Positions 13,333 through 27,905 of a stretch of 64,000 bases of DNA are shown piece after piece; position 1 is the stretch's first letter, and each line of letters begins with the position of its first letter. A model generated the notes under the pieces. It saw nothing but the letters and a program-made list of their open reading frames with translations. It did not search any database and was not told the DNA's origin. Made by a program: the position numbers and the translations under genes. Origin of the DNA: Tetranychus cinnabarinus (lineage: Eukaryota; Arthropoda; Arachnida; Trombidiformes; Tetranychidae); NCBI GenBank assembly GCA_022266195.1, contig WHVY01000007.1, positions 2,914,001 to 2,978,000 of the forward strand, in the 5' to 3' direction.

Positions 13333-14111
13333 GGATTGGAAATCATGGCCAGACAGACTCGACGAACTGGTGAATATTGACTTAGACATCGAAATGAAAG
13401 TTCAGTGTAGTCAGGATAAGGCAGGTCCGGATTGGTGATTGGTTCTGCAGAAACTGAAGATGAAGATGAACCTTCACGTTCAGATGAAAGCTGCTTACGT
13501 GATAATCGTCGTGTACGGTGGAGGTAAAACGAAGGAGGAAAATCGACCCTATTTACACAGCTTGCTCTCCTATCAGCCGGACCTCCTTTCACCTTTTCCC
13601 CGGTTGCACTATTACTAAACCTTGGTGCTCCACTTGAGCCACTTCTTAGGCGACCCAAGGGACGCTTTATACACGGTTCGATAGCAATCACATTGGACTT
13701 GGTAAGGGTACAAGCTGGTTCCATTGCACTGGATGGAAACTGTTTACCACTTTTATCCCTACTGTCAATGAAATGTGGAGACTCTATGGGTCCAGGTTGA
13801 GCACCTTGGATCAATGCTGACTCGGTTAATACTAACGGACTAACAGTGGATACCAATGATGGGTCTACTTGATCACCATAACTACTTGATCCATCTGCTT
13901 CTTCATCAACATACCGAAGCCAAGGCCAAAGGGAAAGGAAGGTTGAACCGGTTGACAGAGTTAATAGGTTGCCTGTTGACTCCAAGTCCAAGGGTTGACT
14001 CGACTCTAGTGTTGCCTCTGGTACTGCCATATACTCTGCCTGATCCGATGCTTTGCAAGTAACTGTTGATGTACTGACCCGAGCTTCGGATGTATTTACT
14101 TCCAGATCCAT
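13333..14111 (-). CDS. T-type (Cav3) voltage-gated calcium channel alpha1, coding exon 1 (N-terminus)
   Basis: This is the first coding exon I can see. It encodes about 259 residues of cytoplasmic N-terminus plus the approach to IS1. The last ~30 residues, LPYPDYTELSFRCLSQYS followed by PVRRVCLAMISNP, match the Cav3 pre-S1 block (LPYP...FYLSQ...CL...NP in vertebrates). Before that lies a Ser/Pro/Thr-rich, low-complexity region with no recognised domain. It is much longer than the roughly 75-residue N-terminus of vertebrate Cav3. I chose the ATG at 14111 because it is the first in-frame methionine and has a purine at -3. The frame stays open for about 20 codons upstream and a possible acceptor (CCCCATAG) lies just before, so an upstream coding exon cannot be excluded. 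The exon is clearly more GC-rich than its surroundings. It ends at the AT-AC donor at 13332. Confidence 0.85.
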
Positions 14112-17100
14112 GTCTCTCCATTCCTCCTTATATCTCAATCTATGGGGAGATAAACAGCACTTCCGGAATTCGGTGACCGGTTAATTTTGAGGCTTTAAAA
14201 ATCTAGCAACAAAAAAGGAATAAAAAGGTCAAAATTAAGGTTAGTCATTAGTTGATGTTAACAAGGTTATAAATTGGATACGATTCCATTTTGTGTGTTA
14301 GCAAACTGATACAAATCAACAGATTAACCAAGTTGATCGTGATTGTTTGTGCTTTCCTTTCCTTGATTATTATCACTGTTTGATTAATTGTGCTCAATTG
14401 AGCAGATATTTGTACATTAACCATCAATGGATAGCATTTAAGCAGCACAAAGTGTAGAAACAAAAAGACACTCAAATTGACTATCAATAATGCACCATTT
14501 CTCTGGAGATTCAACCTTTTGAAACATTCTGTATCTGATGAGCAATGATAAAACAATGGTTAAAGGTAAATCACAATCTCAATCCATTATTTACTTTCTG
14601 TTCACCATCAATACTCTTAAATGAACTCGAGAAGAGCAAAAATTCTGTAATCTTATCATTTTACAGAATAAAAAAAAGGCAAGTAAAAGAACATTATTAG
14701 AAGAAGAAGAAAGAAAACTATTTATTTCATCTTGATAATCAGAATGATGACCAGATGAGAAGAAAAAAAGAGAAAAGATGAAAAGCAAAAGAAAAACAAG
14801 AAAATATTATCATTGGTTCAATTGACCTCAAGAGAATAATTAACCAGAACAGAAGAAGAAGTTCGAAGTTTTCTAAAGATTCAAAAAATTTTCCAAACAG
14901 TGTTACACAAAATTATCGTCCAGAAACTCGAACCAATAAAGCAACGAATCGCCTGAAAATCAATTGATTTGTCAAAAAGTAAAATCAAATTCAATAAAAT
15001 GGTAAAACTAAATTTCGCCAATGATAACAATTAGAATATTTTGGCCTGAAAATGATCGAACATTACCATGAAGATTCGAAATTCAATTGTAAATCGCAAA
15101 ATGAAATTCGACTGGAAATAATTCGATATTCATCTTTTCTCGACTTTGACTTTAAAGTGGTTTCTAGTTTTGCTGCTTAATGAGAAACTTCATTGAGTGA
15201 AAACAGATTCTGAATAAATTACAGGCAACAACAAAACTGATGAAAATTGATGAATGCTTGGAATGAGTGATTGAAAGGAAAAATGAATTTTTTCCAGCCT
15301 TGATTATGTGAGCGAGACAAAAAAATCATGATACAATGTAAAGCCTCGGGTAATAACAATTTCTCCTCTTTTCATTCTTTACCTTTTTCTCTCGCTGGCC
15401 TGGGAATGTTTCAGATTATTTGAATAACGACAAATGACTGAAAATTTTCATACTTTTAATGCAACTTTACTTTAAAGGTTAACTACAAATGCACCAATTT
15501 ATTGCTCATCATCAAGAGTTGATATTTTTTCAGTAATAAAATGAGAAAAGGGAAAAGAGTCGAAACTTTTTCTCGCCTTTTGTGTTTACCAGTTTCATGA
15601 TACTTTTTTCGTCTCTCTTCAGTCATTAGAGAATTGAATCATTCTGTTTGTTGCATAAAATGGCTCAATGAATCAATCAATGAATGGATTGATGAAAATG
15701 AATCATAAAGCATGATCTGGAGAGAGAAGAGAAAATTATCATTTTCAAGTGAAAATATTGAATTTCCATTATTATTACAATCAACATTATTCTAATACTT
15801 ATTTTTACACTTTGCCTTCTCATCAATGATTCAGTATCAGTTGTTTATTTATTGACATGGAAACAGTTTAGTCTATTCAATCTGCTTTTTGGATTCTTTT
15901 GTTGTTCAGATGAAAGTCCAAAGAAACCAAAGCCAAACAATGTTGGTGAAAAAAAAACTATCAAACTTGTTCAACAAAATTTAACGATTCAATTGATTGC
16001 TTCAATCTAATGGGATCAATTTCAAAGTTTTGCAAAGCACTTTCAAACGTGCATTTATCTTTAATTCAATGTCTTCAAATTTTCATCAATCATGTCATCT
16101 GAATATTTAACCAATCGATGCTAAGAAAATTTAGACTTTCAACTTTCTTTGCTTTTTCCAACTCAAAGTCAATATTTCGATTCGTCAACGAATTTTTCTC
16201 ACATTGACTCCTGATTTCGTAAGTCTTGGAAATAGATTTCACTAACAAAATTCAGTTCTCTTAGAATTAAAGAAATCTGTTGAGAAATTGTGACTATGCT
16301 GGGACTTCGAATTTGAAAAGCGACTTTTAGGATACGAAGTGTGAGAGCGTGTTTGCCGTCGAATTATTGTCGCTTTGCTATTGAAAATTCAAAGATTTAT
16401 AAGTTTCTTGAAAAGAAAAATTCTTCACAGAAATATTGCTAAAAATCGAAATTCGTTGCCTATTCATGGAGTTCTCGGGTTGGTTAATTTATCGACTTTA
16501 TTCAAATGTTGTGTTCAAAGTCGAAATTTTTGCAATATTTAATGAGGTTTTTGAATCTAATGGTGAAATTTACTTTAGTCGAAGGTTCGATTTTTTGTTA
16601 GAAATTATTTAATTAGAAGAAGTTGAAAAAATCGGGAGATTTTTTTTCTCTCAATTTTCATTATTTACTTGAATTAAATTGCACTTGATCCGAATTCAAT
16701 TAAAATAAATGTTTATTTTATTATTAATAGAAGCATTTTGTTAGCATAAAAAGTTGTCAATGTTTAGAGGCAATCTTTTAATGTATTAATTTTATTGTCT
16801 AGAGCGATGTTTTTTGTGTTCACTCGAAACATTGAACAATTCATTTATCATGAACCACGTTTTTATTCCTAGCCTCTATTACATGTAGTTAATATTTTAT
16901 CTTGTTTTGTTTCAAACCTGAATTTCATACGTTTTTGTTTTTGATGAACTCATGGACAAGACACAGAAACAGGAAAAAACCTTTGAGAGTGAAATGATGT
17001 TATGTGTTGCATCTTCTGATTGATTATCTTTTTTTTGCTTTGCTTTTTTTTCTTCAATTTTTCCCCATTTCGTTTGCTTTTATACTTATTCTTCAAATGA

Positions 17101-18677
17101 TAATCAAAGTGTCAACACAATGTAAACATCATTAATTCCAGCCTGATTTACTATTATTTTGTTTCAACGAACAAGACAAAACAAATCATTCTCTTGGTCA
17201 ATTTCATGATAATAATGATAAGAGTAACATTAGGTTAAAATCAAGTTTCGATAAACTTTTCGATTTTGCGTTTCTTTTCCTCAGAAATTCATCAAAATCA
17301 GATGATTCACTTTGGGCTCGATTTCAAAAGTTAGAAGATAATTTTCGATTCTTAATTTTGAAGCAAAATTTTTCATTCACATTCATTCATGCATTGTTAT
17401 AGTAACGCAAAGTTGTGAATGCGAAGTTCATTTGGAGAAAAAGAATCTGGTAGGATCAGAAAATTGAACATCTTTGGATAGATCGAAATGAAATGATCGA
17501 AAGTGGATTGATCAAAGTGAAATTGTTCTTATATATTGAGCCATATTGAGTCATGAAGGATCATGAGTTCTGTAATTAGTGGAATTGATAAGTCATTTCA
17601 ATGTCAGGATTTGAGGTCAATTGATTGGTAAATTTTTGCTCAACCTTTGTGAACAGTTTTCGTCTTCAATTAGGATTCATCAGTCTTGTCTGACAATTGG
17701 ATGGAATGCAAAGGGAAAGAAGAAGATTGAATGAGAATGAAATTGGTAAACGAATATTGTAATGGTGATGTTGATAACGAAACTGATGAGGTTGAAGATG
17801 ACGATGATGATGACATGTTATTAGCAAGAAAAACAATGAAGATGAAACAAGTGATAAACTGACAGTTAAGATCAGTCAAGCTTATCAGTTAATATGAATT
17901 ATCGATTGTTGGTTTACAGATGGATAATAGATAATAATTGAAGGGAAGAAAGTAAGAAAAATATCATTTTGATATAAATCGCAAATCAAGAAACTCAATG
18001 TTGACTGATTCAGATGATTGGGTGATAGGGAAGGAAGAGTTTGAGGAGTAAAAATCAATATGCTGATAATCAGTTGTTTATAAGTGTTGAAAGGAGAGAA
18101 AAGATGACAATATCAAAACCAATGTTATATTTCATCGAATCAGCAAAAATGATATTACACAAATGCTTCACATTTGATTATTTACTCAGATTAGTCCAAA
18201 GCTTTGGAAAGTTGAAATTGACCAAATTGATGCAGCAAGTTCATAAGTTCATTGCATGCATTGAGAACATGTTAACCAGTTGGAGTAGTATACTGATAGT
18301 CTCGGTTTCACATCGGTGAAACATCATCGTTTATCTTCATTTAGGTAATTCTTTCATCAATAAATTTTAAAATTTTTTAATTACATGATAGCTAAAATAC
18401 TCTCAGACCTAATCTTCCTTTTCCGCATTTGACAGTCGGTTGAATATTTATTGGTTTGAATGCTTCACTTTTTTACGATACACATGAACAAGACAATTAG
18501 AAGAGAAAAACTGAACTTCTGAACTGAAGTCCTGTGCACCAAATTCATAAAAAGCAATAAATATTTTCGGGAAAACATCGCGTTCGGCCTTATTAAAAAT
18601 GCACAGTTCATAAAATTGAATCCACTTTTGGTAACCTTAGTACTTGGGTAAACCGCATAAGTTAATAGTAAATAGGA
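14112..18677. other. Gene-free AT-rich sequence
   Basis: No ORF here shows family resemblance or coding character; the open frames are short and biased by poly-purine/pyrimidine runs. The segment lies directly upstream of the first calcium-channel coding exon, so the promoter, 5' UTR exons or part of a 5' UTR intron of that gene are expected here. I cannot place a start site. Confidence 0.5.
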
Positions 18678-18970
18678 ATTTTTCACTTTAGTCATTTAGT
18701 GTATTTCAAGATTTAATTAGAAGAAATGTTTGCAACTTTTTTCTCGAATTTCATGAACTTTTCTACAATTAAATGTATATCATTGTTAATCTTCTGGAAT
18801 CAAGTTATCGATTGTAATATTTTCTAGAAAAGCAATAAGTTAAACTCTAAATGTTGGTAAATTAAAGTTTATCATTATTGTTTGTTTCCTTGGCTGGCTA
18901 ATAATATCGTAAGTACTTTGATTGAGCATCTTTTAGATAATCATTTTTGTCTATTGATTTGTAGTTACCT
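18678..18970 (+). repeat. Left arm of a dispersed 290-bp inverted repeat
   Basis: This segment recurs in reverse complement at 27625-27905. The inner 80 bp (for example GTAAGTACTTTGATTGAGCA) are essentially identical; the outer part shows scattered substitutions and small indels. No target-site duplication is visible at the outer ends and the internal 8.65 kb holds no transposase. I therefore treat the pair as two copies of an interspersed repeat rather than proven termini of one element. Confidence 0.8.
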
Positions 18971-21900
18971 TAGATAATAATAATAATAAAAGAAAAATAA
19001 TACTCGGTTCAATGTTGTTAAGTGCCTTCCAAGTCCAAACTTATCTTCAATTTTTTCTTCTTATACTTCAATCTGTAGCTTTTTTCATTTTCATCTCCAT
19101 CACATCATCATCACCATGTTCATCTTCAGATCAACTTTTCTTCTTCTTTCTTTCTTCTTTTCAAGACCAAACAAAACGAAAAAAGAAATTGGGTGAAAAG
19201 GATTCTCTTGAGGTTCACAAGAGGATAAGATGGATAACGTTTTTGTATATTTACCTTGCCAAATAATTCATCTGACCAATATTGAACCATTTTGAACGAT
19301 TTAACAGAGAAAAGCAACTTTTCAATCTTTCCATTACTTTACCTTCACATTAAGGTTATAAACACTATTGATATCATTTAAAGTTCAGAAGTATTTCACT
19401 TTAAATTGAATATCAAAGTTGATATGAAAGACAATTTCAAGATTAGATCGTTTCTTCTTCGTATTGACGCATATCGTGGCACAGCACTTCAAAAAGAGAA
19501 TATAACTCTTAACGACAAATTTTTGTCACAATCAAAGTTCCTGGGCACCCATGAACGATAAACTGAACTCTTCATATTTGTCCGATCATAAGAAAATGTC
19601 GGTCAATTTAACTCTAGATTAAGTATTAAATTTTACATTGCATTATTACTTGTGATATTGATGTTTTTAACACTGGTCAAGTAACCTTTTTTGTCTTCTC
19701 GATTCAATGTTAAAAAATAAAACTTGGTATTGCCTGTTCTTAATGTTGCGGCTATAAGAACCTCAGTCAATCAAAGGCTTGTAGCACATGTAAGCTAGAG
19801 ATAGATCGTAAAGAGAGCGCATAAAATTTGACCCTTTTCTTCTTCCCTCATGGTGCTTCTGCTTGGGTCAACTTGAGTTCTAAGTCAACAGAAATTTTGA
19901 AAATTTCGCTCATAACCGAATCTTTGTGCAAATTTCAGTGAAAAAGAAATTTATTCTTTTCGCAGACTCGATAAATCTAAAGACGTTCATATGATTGGTA
20001 CTTTTTATACATGCAGTGTCACGATGCTCATCATTGCTAATTGGACTGATTTATTTTTCACCATGAAAATTCGATATCACAAATAATTTTTCCAGAGATC
20101 ACAGAAAGTTTCAAGTTCGCTTGCACTAACTCAAATTTCAAGTCGTCTGCTTATTTGCATGAGCTTCTGGAACAAAAGGATTGCAAATGAGCATCTCTCA
20201 AATAACTTGTCGTTGATTTGTATAATCAATATTTTTGCAGCAAAAACCAAACCATTCATGATGAAACTGACAAATTAATGATGAAAATGAAAGATTAAGA
20301 TATGAGAATGATTATAATGTTGGGAAAACGGTTGAAATCAAACAAGATCAGGAAATTAGGTTGAGATAAGCTTGGAGTTTTTGCCTCCCTGTAAATGACC
20401 GATGAGAAAAGGTAAATTGTTGTTTATCATATTTATTCAACAGATAATAGGAAGATGACAAAGATTCTATTCTTGACCCAATCAGAATAAGGAAAGAGAT
20501 TAGTTGAGCATCTTTTTTCATTGGAAGCCAATTAATATGGTTAACCTTAATTGCATTGTTAACAAAAAGGAAGAGACTCAAGCTTGTGCAATAAATGATT
20601 CAATGAATAAAATTATAGACAGAGATGAAAATCTTCTCCTCTCTTCCTCTCTTCCCTCATCATTATCATCATGGCCAAGGATGAGGATCAACTTGTTTAG
20701 CTGTTGAACAATGAAATTTTACTTGCAAGTATTATAAAGTATTGTTGTTAGGGAAAGAAGAAGCAAAAAAAAAAACGAAGTAAGTAAAAACAGGAGAATT
20801 GAAAAGAATAGTTTACTCAGCATTTTATTATCAAGTCATCATTTGATTATCATCATGAAGTGACACAGAAATGGCAGAAAAGGAAAAGCGAATAACAACA
20901 GAATAATTAATTCAAGTTGAACAATTTGAATAATTAATTGAAGTTGGACTGCAAAAGTCGGTTAATCAACACTAAAAGATGAAAGTTGGTGATTAAAATA
21001 TTTGTGATAAATTTAACGTTCCAAGAGTTTGACTAAATTATTGAAGACAATTGTTGCAGCTTCAATTGTCACAATTAATCTAAATCAAGCAATTAGCAAA
21101 GTCAAACAAATTTAACCCGAAAAAAGGCTTGACCATTAAATCAACTTTTAAAGCCTTTTCATTCAACTTTTTGAGTTTCATTTGAAACCAAACGAAATGA
21201 AATTGTGATGAAAACGGAACAATTGAATGATTTGATGAATTTCCTTCTGGTTTGAAAGCTGATTGTAAATAAATTATCATTTTGTAGATGAAATTAAGCT
21301 GATGAACGTTTCTTGTTTACATTTTGTACTTTCAATTGAACTTCTCCATGAAATGGAAAATAAAGATAAATTAAAGAATCAAATTTCTCTCATTTTCATT
21401 TTACTCTTTCATTTCCTTTTTCCTTTTGTCATCATCATGATCATCATGTTCTGTTTACATCATCAGTTTTGATACTCTTTTGTTGAATAATATCCAAATG
21501 TTTAGATGTAAACTTATTTTTACATTCATTTGACTTCCTCTTTGCTTTTCTTGCTTCGCTTCTGAAAAACAGAAGAAGAAAATTGTGATGAATCTAAATC
21601 CTTTGAATCGGAAGTAACCAGGTAAAAATGTAAAATTCTTACTGTAATGAGAGAGAATGCAAACTGAACTGAATAATATTGAAAGAAAATGATGAACAAG
21701 GAGAAATGTATCGCTTTTTATTTACCAATTTACTTCACATTATAATGTAAATTGGGTTAAACCTCAAAAAGAAAAGGGAAAAATGCTGAAAAATGTTGGA
21801 AATCAAGTGAATCATAATCAACACTTGAAAAATAATGATGACGATAATTCAGGGAAACTTAAGTTTTAAGAGGTAAAATGATTATTTAACTCAACATTTC

Positions 21901-24900
21901 CAATGAATTTTGTTCACTTGAAGCAACATCTTTCGAAAGAGAAACCTAATTATTGAATCAAATGTAGAAGCAAATTAAATTAATCAACTCATGTATAATG
22001 ATTTAGTGTTTCGATTTTTTAGTTTCTCTTTCTCTTCTCCATGAACAAGTAAATTCTGATTACTTTATGATTTATCCTGAGGAATTTACTTTTCTTATTG
22101 TCAAAATGTTGGGAGATTTTAGCTTTTCCACTTTTTTTGTCTTTTCTTCTCAATATTATCATGTTATTATTATAAATCTGATTCAAGATGAAAAACAGGA
22201 TAAAATGAAATTGATATGCTTTTAGCTTTTCAGTTTAAAGAGAAAATTTTTTACCTTTTTTTTCTTTTTCCTTTCGCCTTGATCCGAGTCAACCTTTACA
22301 AGATTTCGAGATGATTTTCAGTTTATTTATTTATTTTTTTTCTCTTCTTCTTCTTCTTTTACTTTTCAGCCTTGCAACTTGGAACTTTGGGGGAAAGAGG
22401 GAAATAAAGCCAAAAGAAATTTATTCTCATCTTTATCATGAAAGTTTCCATTTCTTATTTCATCTCATTTTGTTCTGGTTTGTTTGATTTTCCAATCTTT
22501 TCCTTCACTTTCATCATCAGTCTATTCATCCACTTTACATCATACATCGTCAGGGTACAGTTTTTGTCATAATCCCAAGTTACATGAACAAAAAGTGATA
22601 ACAATAATGTTGCGAGTTTTAAAGCTATTAAAATGATTTCCAATGAAAAATGAGCAAAAGAACTGAATATTTCATATTGATAACTGACTAAAGTTGATCT
22701 TAATAAACATTTCCTTTTAAATCACATTTAAATTGAACGTTTGAGGAAAATCCAGGCTGACAAGTTGAAACCTTGATTCCTCAGGTGAAACTTGAAACGT
22801 TATCTTAATTTGGAAATTGATACGATTCTTACTCTTTCCAATGAAAAAAGTTCTAATCTGGAAGACTCTTCGGTGAATAGATTGATCTTCAAGTGAAAGT
22901 AGGAAAGTCTTGGTTATTAATCGCAAACTCTATTCATTCTGTTTCTAAAATGTAGAGACCTTCAAATGTCTATCTTTTATAATAATGAACTCAATTGAAA
23001 CAATTAAATTTAATCAATGGGTAAGTAAAGCAACAAATTGATTTGTGCAAGTTGTAAAAATACTATGATAAAGTCTTGAACGAACTCTTGTCGAGTCTAA
23101 GATAAGCTTTATCAGATCCTAGGACAAACTCTGGGTCTAGGTCAGAACGAACATTCATACGGAATGCTCGAGGAAATATTGAATTTTGAATACAAAAGAA
23201 TTAGGATTTTTTTTCAGAATAAATAAATGCCTTTTTAGACATAAGAAAAATGAAAAGTGACAGGTTTCTAGCATTGTTACTTTCTTCTATCTGGTCTCAG
23301 TAAAGTCATGAAATCGCTTTTCATCCTTTTATTCACCGAAACACGATGAGGGTTCAATGTAAGGTTGGACAAACAATTTATTGAGATAATCAACAAAAGT
23401 TGAGCAAACAAAAGCATTAATACAAGAGGTTAGGTTAAAACAAAGGTTGAGTTGGAAATCTCACAGGTTGCAGTTGCTTCAAAATATAAAAATAAAACCA
23501 CTGAGGTGGTTAAAAGGTCTGTCCATTTATAAAATTTACATTTACAAAGTTTTACCTGTCCTTGACCATTACTTTTACAGTAAAGAAAGCAAATATGCAA
23601 AGGACCAGGAGGGGTTCTGTCCGACTCAAGGCATAACTCAACTCAGGTTAAGACTAAAAAATCAAATGAAATGGACTGACTGGGAACGGTTAAAACAATG
23701 TTTAACACACAAACCCATCAGTAAATAGGTTGACAAAAAATTGCTTCAAAACTGTACTAAAGACTAAAGACTTAAACCTTAACTGAAGTTCTTGTTGTCT
23801 TCGAACCAATTCAGACTAGAAATGTTTTCTTTGAAAATTTTCCAGCAAATTTCAACATAAAATGGCAATGATAACTTGAACCTGAAAATAGCATTTAAAT
23901 TCTTTTATTATTCAGTTTATTTGTATTAAAGATATTTTTGCATTATTATTATTAATGGAAATAGATTTATCTTGTAAAGTTTACTTATTCATAGTAAAGA
24001 CATTGTTCTTGTTTGTAAATATAATTGTAACTGGTAATCAAGTACAGTATCACATGTAGTATTGATGGAGAGTACTGTTCTAGACTGAATGATAATGATG
24101 GAAATCTGAGAAAAAAATCTAGGAATTAGAATCTTTGTTCAGCCTTTTATTTAGATTCAACTTTGTCTTCATTTTTTGTTCTCATGTTTATCTGAACATC
24201 TCAATACACGAGTAATATCAGTTATCCAGTAAAGGAAAAGAAGAAGAAAAAAATCTTATCCTTATCCAATAATCTTCATTCCCTGTTTCATTATCAAGTC
24301 CAATATCGGTTACTATTTCACTTTTTCCTTCTTTCTCTTTCTCTCTCTTGTTCATCTTAACGAAATCAGACATTTCCATGAGCAACCTAAATTTATCATG
24401 CCAATTGAATGGATAACAAGCATCATCCCAATCCCAGAATAAGAAACAACTAAAAGGCAAAAGAAACAAAGTTGAACGCAAAGATAAAAGCAGATTAATG
24501 TGAATACCAAATGAACAACAGTGAAACTTGTTAATCAATTTCAACTTAATATATTGATTGATTGGACCAGCAACAAAACTGGAAACCAAGTTAATTTAAT
24601 GATAAACATCATTTAAATCCTCTAAATCCAATTGTATCAAATTGATTAACTTTGATTTCACCAGATTTCAACCTAAAAGCAGAAACAATCAAATGAGACG
24701 AAAAAATGTCTGAAATCGATTTAAATAAAAATTTAATTTGAAAGGAAAATATTTAAAGTGTTAATGGAAGCTAATTGAGTCGAAACTCTGAAAAATTGAA
24801 AACTCGTGTAACTTGATTTGGAATCAAATGATTACGAGTCTCGTCATTATCATCACTTTACTTTTCAATTTAATACACTTTCCCATTGTCTGAGTTTGCT

Positions 24901-27624
24901 ATTTTCCCTGAAACTCATCATGAACAGATAGACACTTTTATTGACTCAATATATCTCTTTGGCTGCTGCTTTTTTTATAACTCATAATCATCGCCATTAA
25001 TGAAGGTAAACTTTATCCAGAAGAAGAACAGAAGGAAAAAGGTAAAAACTCAAACAATATTGTTGTTGATATTATCATGTTATTTCAAGTGTCATTATTT
25101 TTTATCATCAAAGTTATTATATTATTGTCTCACTCCCAGCCAACGATGGGAATATTTGTTTTGAGCTGTTTCTTTCTTCGTCTAACTTAATTATTCCATG
25201 GATAATAATAGGTAATAATAATGATATTAATATCAATATTGACTGAGAATTTTGTCTCTTTTTTTCGCTTATCTTTTTCTCTCTTCGCTCATTCGAAACC
25301 TTTACAATAATTAACATGATAATACCAATAAGAGTGAGAAGTTGAATAAAATGAGGTTAATTAGTGGGTTTGTCAGGTTGACAGTGTTGAGGGAAACATC
25401 AGATATCAATGGAAAGTGTCTAAAGTTTCATTGAATTTTTTCACGTTTTCAGTTCATTTGATCAACTTTTTGATTGAAAAGTTTACTTTTTTTTCATTTT
25501 CACCTTTTCTGTTCCATTCATTGGAAAACAAAGGTTGCAAGTTCAGTTGAATGGAGAGACGAACGTGAAGAAAATGATTAAAAAGTATTTAATATCGACA
25601 CTTGAATTTTACGAGTTTATCTTCTTTGCTTTTTCTTTTTCTCCACTTTATTAATATCGATTCCAAGGCAAGTCCAATAATGATGAGACCAAAGTAAACA
25701 AATAATGTAATCATCATGATTCGCTTGGAATATGATATTAAACTTTCAAGGTGTGCAAAAGTATAAAAAGGTTAGCCTCGAATGGTGAAGAAGGATGAGA
25801 AAAGTAAAATAACTTTGACAAGCATATAAAGCTGTATGTAAACCTCTTGAGATCAACTTTTAGTTTGCGCTTCATTTCGCGTTTCCTTTTGTTTTTTCAA
25901 GTTGAAAAATATTGACACAACCAGGGGAAAAGGATAATAACAGGGTAAAAGAGGCTATCTTAATGAATGGCCAATGGTTCAGTTGAAGGTTAATTTTGCC
26001 TTTTCTTTTTCATCAAATGGTAAAACTAAATTGAACCTTGCAAAACAATCATTGGAACCCAGAAAAGAAAAAATTTTCAACTTTTACTTTTCTTTTGTTC
26101 AAGGAAATTTTTGCTTTTCCCTCTCAACTCGAGACTTTACTTGATTAAAACAGATTGATTTGAGCGGTCACATGGTGTCAATAATGAGACTTGCGGATGA
26201 ATGGTTTAATTGGAGTTTCCGTTTCAATCAAGGTTCAATGAGCCGTTGAGCAGTTATCAGAAGAATCGCAAAGAGTAAAGATGAACATACGATCATGATA
26301 ATGAAGAGTAAATACAAGTTTTGTTTCTTAAAGGTTATAGGCATTTGTACATACAGCCTATACGATTTGGTGACTTTCATGATAAATGTTTACCAAATGT
26401 AAATCAAATTTGGAATCGTATCAGTCTTTAACTTGTTGCAACGTTACTTACATTTAGCTGATTGTAAATGATAATCCAAATTGTTCATTCTTGTTCTCAG
26501 TTTGTTTTCATGAAGCACCAATCAATTTACCAAAAAACTGATTGTTCACTTGTTTTGTTTGCACTTCACTTTTTATTCAATTTAATGCACACTTGAGTTT
26601 TCCCTAAATTTTTACTCTTCTTGCTGGTAACAACAATTAGTGAAGCACAATTTTTATTGTTGAATATCACAAACAATTTAAACAACAAAAAATGGAAAAT
26701 CACAAAATTGAAATTTATCACAATTGTTAATTCCAATTTGAAATAAGGTTTAACTAAGAATAGGAACAATTTTATCCTTTTTTCTGCTTCTCTTTCACTG
26801 AACTAGAAACAAAAGGGAAATGATAAAAGTTGCTAAAATTATTGGTGGTGATGATGATGATGATGATGAAGAGGATGAAAGGGATGAAACTGATGAAGAT
26901 TAACTTATCACTGATGACTTTCAATTGTTATAATAACTTTGCTATAAAAGGAGAAATTAGTTGAACATTGTTTTAATGTTAAGGTTAGTCGAGTAAAAAT
27001 GGCAATTGATAACGTTTACCTTAAAATTATTTGGACAAAACTGAGAAATGATATACGCGAGAGCAATAGATATCTTCTTTCACATCATTTCTCACTCTTT
27101 TCTCATCTTCTCTGTCTTTTTGCTTGTGTGTCTCTCTCTCGCCATTCACCAAGTGAGAATAGAAAGTTCAATTCTCTTTCCTGTCAGAGTTTCTTTCTCA
27201 TATTGCATGGTAAAAAAGATACCGATTTTGCGCAATTTTCGCAACATTCTCTTCATCAGAATTTTTCTATCGATATTTTCACTTTTCACTGGTTAAAGCT
27301 ACAGGCGAATAAAGAAAAAATTGCAAACAATTACACAGATAATCATTAAAGTTAACAAATTGTAGTCAAAGTTGATTTACTTTCATTTTTAGGTAAACGA
27401 GTTTAACTTTTTGCTTGCATTTTGGCTGTCTTTGGGTTAAGTCAAGTTTTGTTCACCATTTGTGGACCAATCATTAGATTTTCATACTTAAATCAAAACT
27501 TCGGAAGATACTCTGATGAACATTGAATGCATTATAATTCTTATTATTTCATCATTTGATTCCATTTCTAATTTCCTTATCCATTGCATTGAATCCTGAA
27601 TTGAGTCCAGCTCAAGATCTTATC
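18971..27624. other. Gene-free sequence between the two arms of the 290-bp inverted repeat
   Basis: I find no supportable gene. A slightly more GC-balanced stretch at about 19.45-20.2 kb and another at 23.1-23.8 kb look like decayed repeats, but neither has an intact frame or recognisable termini. A GAT trinucleotide run lies at 26848-26869. The remaining open frames (for example minus 24218-24589 and plus 26999-27349) have no family resemblance. Confidence 0.5.
26848..26869 (+). repeat. (GAT)n microsatellite
   Basis: A run of about seven GAT units followed by degenerate GAT/GAA units. Simple sequence with no gene context. Confidence 0.8.
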
Positions 27625-27905
27625 AGGTAACTACAAATCAATAGACAAAAATGATTATCTAAAAGATGCTCAATCAAAGTACTTACGATATTATTAGCCA
27701 GCCAAGGAACAAACAATAATGATAAACTTTAAATCAACATTCAACTTATTGCTTTTCTAGCAAATATTACAATAGATAACTTGATTTCAGAAAATTAACA
27801 ATGATAAACATTTTATTGGAGAAAAGTTCACGAAATTCGAAAAGAAGTTGCAACATTTCTTCTAATTAAATCTTGAAATGCACTAAATGACTAAAGTGAA
27901 AAATG
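27625..27905 (-). repeat. Right arm of the dispersed 290-bp inverted repeat
   Basis: Reverse complement of 18678-18970. Small deletions relative to the left arm account for the 12-bp length difference. See the left arm for the interpretation. Confidence 0.8.

Noticed and set aside
24218..24589. 123-residue minus-strand open frame with a WDWDDACYPFNWHDKF stretch
   Set aside because: Only the middle looks protein-like. No domain and no consistent splice sites define an exon, and no neighbouring exon is visible.
26999..27349. 116-residue plus-strand open frame
   Set aside because: A second frame over the same bases is also open, composition follows the AT/pyrimidine bias, and no family is recognisable.
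18678..27905. A single 9.2-kb transposon with 290-bp terminal inverted repeats
   Set aside because: No transposase, no target-site duplication at the outer ends, and the inner ends are better conserved than the outer ends.
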